DNA from: JAHJDO01 sp030671985 [NCBI: bacterium]
Lineage (GTDB): Bacteria > JAHJDO01
Length of the DNA: 8,513 nucleotides
Assembly: GCA_030671985.1 (NCBI GenBank)
Contig: DAOVHI010000058.1
Span: forward strand, 1 to 8,513
Reading direction: 5' to 3'
In this document: positions 1-6,639 of the stretch, piece after piece
Layout of the letters: every line of letters begins with the position of its first letter
Numbering within the stretch: the stretch's first letter is position 1
The notes under the pieces: model-generated
The model's input: the letters and a program-made list of their open reading frames with translations, nothing else
What the model was told of the DNA's origin: nothing
Databases searched by the model: none
Translations under genes and position numbers: made by a program

Positions 1-85
1 AAGTGATATATTCTAAAGACATTTGCATTTTTTTCTGTTAGGATTCTGCTGATAATGGCATAGGGAAAAAGACGAAAGGAGTAAA
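1..85 (+). promoter_or_regulatory. Leader upstream of the sugar-catabolism block, with ribosome binding site
   Basis: This stretch has no convincing coding content; all three + frames have stops. A good Shine-Dalgarno, AAAGGAG at 75-81, lies 4 bases before the ATG at 86 and supports that start. A GATAAT at 51-56 could be a -10 element, but I find no acceptable -35 about 17 bases upstream, so a promoter here is only a weak possibility. The block may instead be transcribed from a promoter left of the window. No riboswitch-like fold or operator palindrome stands out. Confidence 0.35.
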
Positions 86-955
86 ATGAGAAATTCTTTA
101 ATTCTTCACGTTAATTATGTTGAGCAGGGTCAAACCATCCTTGAGATGTGTGAAAAGGCAGTTGAATGGGGATACGACGGCATCGAGTTTCGGCGTAAAC
201 GTTCAAAAGTTGACGAAACACCTGAGCAATATCTGGATTCAATTGCTGAAGCTGTTCAAAAAACAGGACTAAAGCATGTTCTTTTTGGAGGTCCAGGAGC
301 AAATCTTATGTCATCTGATGATAAAGTAAGAGAAAAGGAAATTGAAGAATGTATAACATTTTTTAAGTTGGCTGCCAAGCGGTTTAAGCTCACTGTTTGT
401 AATACAATGGCTGGTCCACTCTCTACAAAAGCCGAGCCAAGCTATAAATATGACAAGCAGGGTTCTGCGATTGCTACATCTAAACAATGGAAATGGGCAT
501 CAGAAGGATTCAAAACGCTTGGCGATCTTGCTTCAGAGTTGGGATTTCGATTTGCTTTTGAGACACATATGAATTATATTCACGATCTTCCCGAAGCTGC
601 AAAAAAACTTGTTGATATGATTGATAAAGGAAGTGTCGGAATCAATCTGGATTATGGAAATATCGGCCGCTTCCCAAAACCTGTTTCGCTTTCCGAAACC
701 ATTAATATATGTGCTGACAGACTATATTATGTACATCTAAAAAACATGTTCCGTCTTCGAAATACACCATACAACAGTTTCATAGCCTGTGGTATTGGAG
801 ATGGAATTGTTAACAACCGTAAATTTTTGCGTATCCTTAAGAAAAATGGTTATGAGGGTGCGATTTGTCTTGAAGCGCCAAGACAAGGCGATCGAGAATT
901 GTTTGCAAAACAGGATATTGCTTATATTCAAATGTTAATGAAAGAATTAGGTTAA
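86..955 (+). CDS. Sugar phosphate isomerase/epimerase family protein (xylose isomerase-like TIM barrel)
   Basis: The 289-residue product belongs to the xylose isomerase-like TIM-barrel superfamily (AP endonuclease 2 fold). These enzymes bind a divalent metal and isomerise, epimerise or cleave sugars, keto-sugars and inositol derivatives in the cytoplasm. Visible marks are the N-terminal strand/helix with GYDGIEFRR, the metal-site glutamate and nearby histidine in FETHMN (E159, H161), the aspartate in NLDYGN (D189), the histidine in YYVHLKN (H217) and the late glutamate in ICLEAP (E263). All four expected ligand positions are filled, so the enzyme is probably active. There is no signal peptide. 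The start is supported by AAAGGAG four bases upstream. It is the first visible gene of a four-gene + strand block that also holds a Gfo/Idh/MocA dehydrogenase and a second, diverged TIM barrel. The family call is firm; the substrate is unknown, and keto-sugar or inosose isomerase, epimerase or lyase are all possible. Confidence 0.85.
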   Translation: MRNSLILHVNYVEQGQTILEMCEKAVEWGYDGIEFRRKRSKVDETPEQYLDSIAEAVQKTGLKHVLFGGPGANLMSSDDKVREKEIEECITFFKLAAKRFKLTVCNTMAGPLSTKAEPSYKYDKQGSAIATSKQWKWASEGFKTLGDLASELGFRFAFETHMNYIHDLPEAAKKLVDMIDKGSVGINLDYGNIGRFPKPVSLSETINICADRLYYVHLKNMFRLRNTPYNSFIACGIGDGIVNNRKFLRILKKNGYEGAICLEAPRQGDRELFAKQDIAYIQMLMKELG

Positions 956-986
956 ATTCTATGGCTATAAGAATAGCAATTAAGTT

Positions 987-2126
987 ATGACATCCAGAGA
1001 ACGAATTCTAAAGACACTTGACCACTCTGAGCCGGACAAAATTCCTTATGATTTGTCAGGAACAACGGTAACAGCAATAACAAAAACCGCCTTTATAAAC
1101 GCAATGAAGTTGCGAGATCTTCAGTGTGATTTCATAATGCATGATGACATACAGCAAATTGTTATTCCATCAAAACAAGTTCTTGATTATTTGGAAGTAG
1201 ATACTGTGAGGCTGGGTCCTGCGCGTGTCTATAATATCGAAAAAAAAGCAATCAGAAAGGATAAAACAATAACTTATCTGGATGAATGGGGTATAACATG
1301 GAGTATGAATACGGAGTCGGATTTTTATTTTAACGAAGACACCGCATATCCTCTTCAGAATGCAAAAACCATTGAGGATTTAAAATCATATGATTTCCCA
1401 AACCCTGATAAGACAGTAGACTTTGATATATTAAGAAAAGAACTTGGGTTTATTCCTGATGATAAGGCGCTTGTAGTTGACCGAAATTGCGCGGGATTAT
1501 TTGAAATGGCGTTTAGAATAAGGGGTTATGAGAATTTTTATATGGACCTAGCTTGTTCCCAAAAAATGGCTGAGTACTTGATTGATAAAATACTGGAAAT
1601 AAAAATGCAATATTGGGATAGAGTTCTTTCGTTTGCAGGCAAACGGACAGATGTTATTGCTGAGTGTGATGATCTTGGAACACAGCAAGGATTATTGGTA
1701 TCACCCGATATGTACAGACGGATTCTCAAGCCAAGACAAAAGAAGTTGTTATCTTTCATTAAATCAAAGGCCTCGCAGGCGAAAATCTTTTTTCACAGCT
1801 GCGGCGCAATATCAGAAATAATCCCGGATCTCATTGAAGCGGGAGTAGATATATTAAATCCGGTTCAAACTAATGCTTCAGGCATGAATGCGGAGAAGTT
1901 AAAAAAAGAATTTTCGAAAGATATTTGCTTCTGGGGAGGAGAAGTTAATATTCAGGAAACACTGCCTCATGGAACACCTCAGCAGGTTAGAGATGATGTA
2001 AAAAGATCCGTCGAGATACTTGCCAAAGACGGGGGATATGTATTTTCTACTGTTCACAATATTCAGGCAGATGTTCCTGCTGAAAATTTCTGGGCAATGT
2101 GGGAAGAATTTCAAAAAACAAGATAA
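987..2126 (+). CDS. Uroporphyrinogen decarboxylase (URO-D) superfamily protein, methyltransferase-like; not HemE
   Basis: The 379-residue product is full length for the URO-D superfamily. This superfamily includes heme-pathway HemE and the zinc-dependent methyltransferases (MtaA, CmuA type) that move methyl groups to or from corrinoid proteins. The opening MTSRERILKTLDHSEPDKIP is typical of the non-HemE branch, and the HemE substrate motif with its N-terminal arginines (RQAGR) is absent. Further marks are DDLGTQ (228-233), a VSPDMYRRILKPR stretch after it, FFHSCG with a His-x-Cys pair (H270, C272), DILNPVQ, FWGGEVNIQ just after C314, and VHNIQADVP (H357). The His-x-Cys pair matches two of the three zinc ligands known in MtaA-type enzymes; C314 might be the third, but this is unproven. 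It starts 31 bases after the upstream TIM barrel without a clear Shine-Dalgarno, yet the start fits the family. Role inferred: methyl transfer or demethylation of a methylated sugar or cofactor, with a decarboxylase-like role possible. Confidence 0.8.
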   Translation: MTSRERILKTLDHSEPDKIPYDLSGTTVTAITKTAFINAMKLRDLQCDFIMHDDIQQIVIPSKQVLDYLEVDTVRLGPARVYNIEKKAIRKDKTITYLDEWGITWSMNTESDFYFNEDTAYPLQNAKTIEDLKSYDFPNPDKTVDFDILRKELGFIPDDKALVVDRNCAGLFEMAFRIRGYENFYMDLACSQKMAEYLIDKILEIKMQYWDRVLSFAGKRTDVIAECDDLGTQQGLLVSPDMYRRILKPRQKKLLSFIKSKASQAKIFFHSCGAISEIIPDLIEAGVDILNPVQTNASGMNAEKLKKEFSKDICFWGGEVNIQETLPHGTPQQVRDDVKRSVEILAKDGGYVFSTVHNIQADVPAENFWAMWEEFQKTR

Positions 2127-2131
2127 AAAAC

Positions 2132-2138
2132 AAGGGGA
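2132..2138 (+). promoter_or_regulatory. Ribosome binding site of the Gfo/Idh/MocA gene
   Basis: AAGGGGA lies six bases before the ATG at 2145, in the 18-base gap after the URO-D-like gene. It confirms this start and the operon-like spacing. Confidence 0.7.
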
Positions 2139-2144
2139 AATGAC

Positions 2145-3191
2145 ATGCCAAAAAACAAGAACGAAAAAATTAACGTAGGTGTTATTGGTCTCGGAAAAAG
2201 CGGATGGGGAATACATATCGTTATGCTCAGGAAAGTATTGGACAGATATAATATCGTAGCTGTTTCCGATTCGGATAAAAAGAGACAAAAAGAGGCATCT
2301 GACGAATTCAACTGTCGCACATATTCCAGAGTCGATGACTTAATAAAAGATCCTGACGTCGAACTTGTGATTGTTGCAACTCCTTCACATCTACATACAG
2401 ATTGCAGTATCAAGGCATTAAAGGCAGGGAAACATGTTGTGTGTGAAAAGCCTATGGCAACTTGTTTAGCAGACGCGGATAAGATGATTAGAACTTCAAA
2501 AAAGACTGGTATGATACTGGCTCCTTTCCAGAATCGTCGTTACACACCAGATTTTCTAAAGATTAAGAAGATTATTGATTCAGGGAAGTTGGGTCGTATA
2601 ATAATGATCAAACAAGCATGGCACGGATTCTCAAGACGATGGGATTGGCAAACATTAAAGGAATTTGGAGGAGGAACACTTAATAATACTGCTCCTCATG
2701 CAATAGACGTACTACTGCAGTTGTTTGGAGAGAAAGATCCTGAGGAAGTATTCTGTCATCTGGAGCGGACACTGACGCTTGGAGATGCTGATGATCATGT
2801 AAAAATCATACTGAAGGCAAAAGGACAGCCAATGATTGATCTGGAACTGACAAGCGCATGCGCGTATCCTAATGAACATTGGCTTGTAATGGGAACACAT
2901 GGAACTCTGGCTGGAAATGGTAAAGAACTTAGATGGAAATATTTTGATCCTAAAAAACTTCCTAACAGAAAGGCTGAGACAAAACCCACTCCCGATCGCA
3001 GTTACAATTCAGAAAAAATTCCGTGGAAAGAGCAAACATGGAAAGCTGCCGGCTCTACGTCAAGAGACCCTGATTTTTATAATGACGTTTATAAAACGAT
3101 TCGCAATGGAAAACCGCTTTATATAACACCGGAAAGTGTCCGTCGACAGATTGCATTAATACAGAAATGCCATGAAATGTGTCCTGTATAA
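2145..3191 (+). CDS. Gfo/Idh/MocA family NAD(P)-dependent oxidoreductase
   Basis: The 348-residue product has the two-domain layout of the Gfo/Idh/MocA family, which oxidises or reduces sugars, inositols and glycosides with NAD(P). The N-terminal Rossmann domain carries GLGKSG (15-20) after a hydrophobic strand. An acidic/serine turn at VSDSD (40-44) suggests NAD preference. ATPSHLHTD (78-86) and the catalytic-lysine motif CEKPMA (100-105, K102) follow. The C-terminal domain has GGGTLNNTAPHAID (175-188), where H185 is the usual active-site histidine. The aspartate often found four residues before it is N181 here. The enzyme is cytoplasmic with no signal peptide, so it is not the Tat-exported glucose-fructose oxidoreductase type. 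It sits between the URO-D-like gene and the second TIM barrel, 18 and 21 bases away. Likely role: first oxidation (or last reduction) of a sugar or glycoside in the pathway of this block. The family is certain, the substrate unknown. Confidence 0.9.
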   Translation: MPKNKNEKINVGVIGLGKSGWGIHIVMLRKVLDRYNIVAVSDSDKKRQKEASDEFNCRTYSRVDDLIKDPDVELVIVATPSHLHTDCSIKALKAGKHVVCEKPMATCLADADKMIRTSKKTGMILAPFQNRRYTPDFLKIKKIIDSGKLGRIIMIKQAWHGFSRRWDWQTLKEFGGGTLNNTAPHAIDVLLQLFGEKDPEEVFCHLERTLTLGDADDHVKIILKAKGQPMIDLELTSACAYPNEHWLVMGTHGTLAGNGKELRWKYFDPKKLPNRKAETKPTPDRSYNSEKIPWKEQTWKAAGSTSRDPDFYNDVYKTIRNGKPLYITPESVRRQIALIQKCHEMCPV

Positions 3192-3198
3192 AAACAAT

Positions 3199-3204
3199 AG
3201 GAGG
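3199..3204 (+). promoter_or_regulatory. Ribosome binding site of the second TIM-barrel gene
   Basis: A perfect AGGAGG lies eight bases before the ATG at 3213. It is the strongest ribosome site in the + strand block and fixes the start. Confidence 0.8.
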
Positions 3205-3212
3205 AAAAACAA

Positions 3213-4028
3213 ATGAAAAAATCGCTTTGTCACTATAGCTATCATAGAAGAATTAAAGAAGAAGCATGGAGTCTTGAAAGATTTGTTTCCGAAGCTGAGA
3301 AACTTGGCATTGAGGGCATTGATTTCCATGTAGCGTATTTGCCTGAATATAAAGAAGCCGTAAAACAGATAAACGCGCTTATGTCAAAGACAACCCTTGA
3401 ACTGTCAGGAATTTCCATGTCCAATAGTTTTAATAAGGAAGAAGATGAATTTAATGAGCAGGTTGAAAAAGTCAAAAGATGGCTGGACGTTGCAGGAGAT
3501 GTAGGCTCTCCTGTCTCAAGAATCTTTGGCGGAAGCATTAGCGACAGAAGTGATACAAAAGAGATTGAAAAAGCACTTGATAAGGTTATAAAAGGCATAG
3601 AATTGGTTCTTCCTTCTGCTGAGAAGAATAATGTTATATTAGCTTTAGAAAATCATGGTGGACTGCCATGCACAGGCGAAGAGCAGGTAGAAGTTATAGA
3701 AAAAATAAACTCTCCATTTTTAAAGGCCACAATTGATGTTGGTAATTATATGCAGTGCGGTCAAACAGGAGATGAGGGAACAAAGATTGCTGCCCCATAC
3801 TGCAGATATGTGCATTTCAAAGATTTCAAAAAAGATCCAACACACAAAAGAGGGCTTCGTCCGACTGTTGTTGGAAAAGGTGATGTAGATCATGCTAAAT
3901 GTCTTCAGTATGTCAAAAATGCAGGATTTGACGGGTTTGTTGCACTTGAATATGAAGGAGAGGAAGATGAACAAACAGGTGTTCCTGCAAGTGTGGAGTT
4001 CATGAAATATGTTATGAAAAGTTATTGA
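3213..4028 (+). CDS. Sugar phosphate isomerase/epimerase family protein, second copy (xylose isomerase-like TIM barrel)
   Basis: The 271-residue product is another metal-dependent TIM barrel of the xylose isomerase-like superfamily. Family marks are EKLGIEGIDFHV near the N-terminus, LALENHGG with the first metal glutamate (E146) and H148, TIDVGNY (D175), YVHFKD (H201), the loop VGKGDVD (220-226) and VALEYEGEED with the last glutamate (E246). The metal site is therefore complete. It differs strongly from the first TIM barrel of the block in its motifs (LENHGG against FETHMN) and in the VGKGDVD loop, so the two are not a recent duplication and probably handle different steps. The LENHGG and VGKGD motifs are common in members found beside Gfo/Idh/MocA dehydrogenases, which fits isomerisation, epimerisation or elimination on a keto-sugar made by the preceding gene product. 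It is the last + strand gene and converges on the prepilin peptidase gene. Confidence 0.87.
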   Translation: MKKSLCHYSYHRRIKEEAWSLERFVSEAEKLGIEGIDFHVAYLPEYKEAVKQINALMSKTTLELSGISMSNSFNKEEDEFNEQVEKVKRWLDVAGDVGSPVSRIFGGSISDRSDTKEIEKALDKVIKGIELVLPSAEKNNVILALENHGGLPCTGEEQVEVIEKINSPFLKATIDVGNYMQCGQTGDEGTKIAAPYCRYVHFKDFKKDPTHKRGLRPTVVGKGDVDHAKCLQYVKNAGFDGFVALEYEGEEDEQTGVPASVEFMKYVMKSY

Positions 4029-4063
4029 GAGAGAAAATTAGCAAATAACACTGACGAGCTGCT
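4029..4063. other. Convergent intergenic gap without a visible terminator
   Basis: Thirty-five bases separate the stop codons of the converging + and - strand blocks. I find no stem-loop followed by a T run on either strand, so no intrinsic terminator is supported. Transcription may end by Rho or run into the opposite gene. Confidence 0.5.
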
Positions 4064-4975
4064 TCACATGCCCAATAGCTTTTGAAGAATAGTTGGATAA
4101 ATTTTAAGAAGCTTATCTCCGTATAAGATAGATAAAATTGCACCGAAGACAATATACGGACCAAACGGTATTGCGATTCCTCTTCTGCGGTTTAACTGAT
4201 AAATTAAACTTTTAGCGGGAACTATGAAATAAAGCTGTATTTTTGTGAGTCCCCTACTCTTTCTTTTTATTTTTTTAAATGTTGCACCTACTCTTTCTAT
4301 TGCTATTAGAATTATAAGGCCTACTCCAAAAAATGCGCCCGCAAGAAAAGATATAAAAAGAGTCATTAAAGTATATTGCCATCCAATGAATGCCCCTATC
4401 ATTGCTATTAGCTTAATATCTCCTCCCCCCATTGCTTCCTTTTTAAAAATAAACCAGCCAAAAAGGGCAACACATGTAAGAGTTAATCCTCCAAACAAAA
4501 CCCCTCCTAATGATCTCAGTAAAGCCTCAAGATTTGACGCCGAATTCATTAACGGAGGATAAAGGAAGCTTATTAAAAGCCCGAAAACAATTCCAAAAAG
4601 AGAAAACAAATCAGGGATGAACATCCACTCAATGTCTATAAAGGAAACAACTATAAATATTGTAAAAAGAAATGAATATATAAAGAATTTAATACTGATG
4701 CCAAATTTGAAATATAGTAACAGTAAGAGTATTCCTGTGAGAAGTTCAACAACAAAATACTGCGCAGATATCTTCTCTTTACAAAACCTGCATCTGCCTC
4801 TAAGCAGAACATAGCTTATTAACGGAATATTATCGAACCATTTTATACTCTTGCGGCATTTCGGACATCGAGACGGAGGTGATACTATTGACTTTTGCCT
4901 TGGAATTCGACAAATACAGACATTTAAAAAACTACCTATACACAAACCAAATATTAAAACAAAAAAAACTATCAA
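4064..4975 (-). CDS. pilD: Type IV prepilin peptidase / N-methyltransferase (A24 family, PilD/GspO type)
   Basis: The 303-residue product is a polytopic inner-membrane aspartic protease. It cleaves the leader of type IV pilins or type II secretion pseudopilins and, in this bifunctional type, methylates the new N-terminus. The N-terminal segment ends in GSFLNVCICRIPR (14-26), followed by the zinc-binding Cys4 domain (C37, C40, C62, C65) with the FDNIPLISY block between the pairs. The A24 domain has the two catalytic aspartates: D114 in FIDIEWMFIPD and D186 in the GGGD motif (183-186). About eight hydrophobic segments can be counted. A basic stretch of roughly 30 residues near the C-terminus (KKIKRKSRGLTK onward) precedes the last segments. 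The start is a TTG overlapping the rpsA stop as TTGA, with no Shine-Dalgarno, which suggests translational coupling. The family is certain. Whether it serves pili, secretion or competence cannot be told; no pilus genes are in the window. Confidence 0.93.
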   Translation of the reverse strand: MIVFFVLIFGLCIGSFLNVCICRIPRQKSIVSPPSRCPKCRKSIKWFDNIPLISYVLLRGRCRFCKEKISAQYFVVELLTGILLLLLYFKFGISIKFFIYSFLFTIFIVVSFIDIEWMFIPDLFSLFGIVFGLLISFLYPPLMNSASNLEALLRSLGGVLFGGLTLTCVALFGWFIFKKEAMGGGDIKLIAMIGAFIGWQYTLMTLFISFLAGAFFGVGLIILIAIERVGATFKKIKRKSRGLTKIQLYFIVPAKSLIYQLNRRRGIAIPFGPYIVFGAILSILYGDKLLKIYPTILQKLLGM

Positions 4976-6570
4976 TTTTTATCTTTGTTTTTTACTTCTT
5001 CTTTTTCCTGCTCATTGCCGGACTCTTTTGCGCTTAGACTTATCTTTCTTCCCTGCAAATCAATTTTAACTATTTTGGCGGCAATCTTGGTCCCGATTTT
5101 GTATTTCTTCTCTATATCCACTCCTTCATCCAGTTCCGAAACGTGAATCAAGCCCTCTACTCCTTGTTCAAGCTCAACAAAAATACCAAACTTAGTTATC
5201 TTTATTACTTTACACTCCACATCCATCTCGTCTTTATATTTATCAGCTAACTCTTCCCATGGATCAGGCGTAAGCTGTTTTACCCCTAGTGATATTTTCT
5301 TATTATCAGAATCTATCGATATCACAACAATTTCTATCTCATCACCTTTTTTAAACATTTTCGATAGATCATTTGTTCTCGTGGACCATGACAAGTCTGA
5401 GACGTGTACCAACCCGTCTACTCCTTCTTCCATTTCAACAAACACGCCATAATCAGTTATGTTTCTAACTATACCCTTAATCTTCGCTCCAACAGGATAT
5501 TTTTCTTCTACTTTTTCCCATGGATTTACTTCCAATTGTTTCATGCCTAAAGAGATTTTTCCTTCCCCTTTCTCAAGACTCAAAACAATAGCCTCTACCA
5601 CGTCTCCTATTTTTACAATTTCAGAGGGATGCATAATCTTTTTCGTCCACGACATCTGAGATATATGCATTAAGCCCTCTATTCCTTCTTCCAATTCAAC
5701 AAAGGCTCCATAAGCAGTAATATTCACTACTTTCCCCTTAATCTTTGAACCAACAGGATATTTTTCATCTATCGCTAACCATGGATTGGGAGTTTTTTGT
5801 TTTAGCCCAAGCGACACTCTGTTCTTTTCTTTATCAATTGATAGGATCATAACTTCTATCTCCTGTCCAAGAGAAAGCACGTCTGAAGGATGCGATATAC
5901 GTCCCCATGATATATCCGTTATATGAAGTAAGCCATCAATTCCTCCAAGGTCAACAAATGCTCCAAAATCTGTTAGATTTTTAATAAATCCTTTTCTAAT
6001 CTGTCCTTCTGTTAGCTCCTCAAAAAGCTTTTCTCTATCCGCTGCTTGTGTTTTCTGAAACAACGCTTTACGAGAAAGCACAACATTTCTGCGCATTTTA
6101 TTTAATTTTATGATCTTAAATTCCAAATCTTTACTAACCATATTTTCAAAATCTGCAATTATCTTGATATCTGACTGTGAAGTGGGTAAGAAACCCTCGA
6201 CTCCGATATCCACGGAAAACCCGCCTTTTATCCTTCTTATCAGTTTGCCTGTAACACTTTTCTCTTCCGAAAACGCTGCCACGATATCGTTCCAAAACTT
6301 CATTTGGCCGGCTTTCTCTTTTGATAAGACTACCGAGCCTGATTCATCTTCAACTTTTTCAAGCAAAACTTCGGTCTCATCTCCAACCTTTAGCTTAGAT
6401 GCGTCTTTGAATTCATCAATGTGGATTACTCCTTCAGACTTATACCCTATATCTACTACTACCTCATTTCGTCCTATTTCAATAATTACACCAGTTACAA
6501 CGTCCCCTTTTTTAATATCTTTAAAACTCTGCTCATATAATGCTTCTAAATCTTCCTTAACCTTCTGCAT
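4972..6570 (-). CDS. rpsA: 30S ribosomal protein S1
   Basis: The 532-residue product binds mRNA and helps the 30S subunit start translation, especially on messages with weak ribosome sites or structured leaders. Six S1 (OB-fold) repeats are visible at about 21-85, 103-168, 189-257, 274-344, 360-431 and 448-514. The first two are diverged, as expected for the ribosome-binding repeats (repeat 2 has GGFSVDIGVEGFLPTSQ). Repeats 3-6 show the typical pattern: F-G/Y-G-x-F-V-x-L/M, then G-L-x-H-(I/V)-S or T-x-(M/L/I)-S-W, ending in KISLGxKQ. A short charged tail (GNEQEKEEVKNKDKN) ends the protein. Length and six-repeat layout match the proteobacterial-type S1 rather than the shorter four-repeat Firmicutes protein. 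An AAGGAGGA ten bases before the ATG fixes the start. It lies 62 bp after plsC, and its stop overlaps the prepilin peptidase start. Confidence 0.97.
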   Translation of the reverse strand: MQKVKEDLEALYEQSFKDIKKGDVVTGVIIEIGRNEVVVDIGYKSEGVIHIDEFKDASKLKVGDETEVLLEKVEDESGSVVLSKEKAGQMKFWNDIVAAFSEEKSVTGKLIRRIKGGFSVDIGVEGFLPTSQSDIKIIADFENMVSKDLEFKIIKLNKMRRNVVLSRKALFQKTQAADREKLFEELTEGQIRKGFIKNLTDFGAFVDLGGIDGLLHITDISWGRISHPSDVLSLGQEIEVMILSIDKEKNRVSLGLKQKTPNPWLAIDEKYPVGSKIKGKVVNITAYGAFVELEEGIEGLMHISQMSWTKKIMHPSEIVKIGDVVEAIVLSLEKGEGKISLGMKQLEVNPWEKVEEKYPVGAKIKGIVRNITDYGVFVEMEEGVDGLVHVSDLSWSTRTNDLSKMFKKGDEIEIVVISIDSDNKKISLGVKQLTPDPWEELADKYKDEMDVECKVIKITKFGIFVELEQGVEGLIHVSELDEGVDIEKKYKIGTKIAAKIVKIDLQGRKISLSAKESGNEQEKEEVKNKDKN

Positions 6571-6580
6571 TAAACTAAAA

Positions 6581-6588
6581 TCCTCCTT
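6581..6588 (-). promoter_or_regulatory. Strong ribosome binding site of rpsA
   Basis: On the - strand AAGGAGGA lies ten bases before the rpsA ATG at 6570. It is the best Shine-Dalgarno of the - strand block, as suits a highly expressed ribosomal protein. Confidence 0.8.
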
Positions 6589-6610
6589 ATTTTCTAAAAT
6601 TTGTTTCTAT

Positions 6611-6639
6611 AAAATAGCAAACTGTTTCTCTGTTAGCAA
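6611..6639 (-). promoter_or_regulatory. Possible sigma-70-type promoter for rpsA
   Basis: Reading the - strand, TTGCTA (6639-6634, overlapping the plsC stop) could be a -35 element and TATTTT (6616-6611) a -10 element, with a 17-base spacer. Each matches consensus at four of six positions. Transcription would then begin about 15 bases before the rpsA Shine-Dalgarno. The match is modest in AT-rich DNA. The argument for it is position: this is the only gap in the - strand block big enough for a promoter. Confidence 0.3.

Noticed and set aside
10-1016. The 12-mer ATTCTAAAGACA found at 10-21 and again at 1005-1016
   Set aside because: The flanks do not match, the second copy is ordinary coding sequence, and two short AT-rich copies do not make a repeat family.
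987-2126. Calling the URO-D superfamily gene hemE
   Set aside because: The N-terminal HemE substrate motif is missing, the protein has the HSCG motif of the methyltransferase-like branch, and the neighbours are sugar genes rather than heme genes.
1899-2288. A 129-codon - strand frame across the end of the URO-D-like gene and the start of the dehydrogenase gene
   Set aside because: It lies opposite two clearly real genes and its Phe/Ser/Ile-rich translation matches no family.
3242-3598. A 118-codon - strand frame inside the second TIM-barrel gene
   Set aside because: It is a Ser/Leu-rich shadow of the real + strand gene with no independent support.
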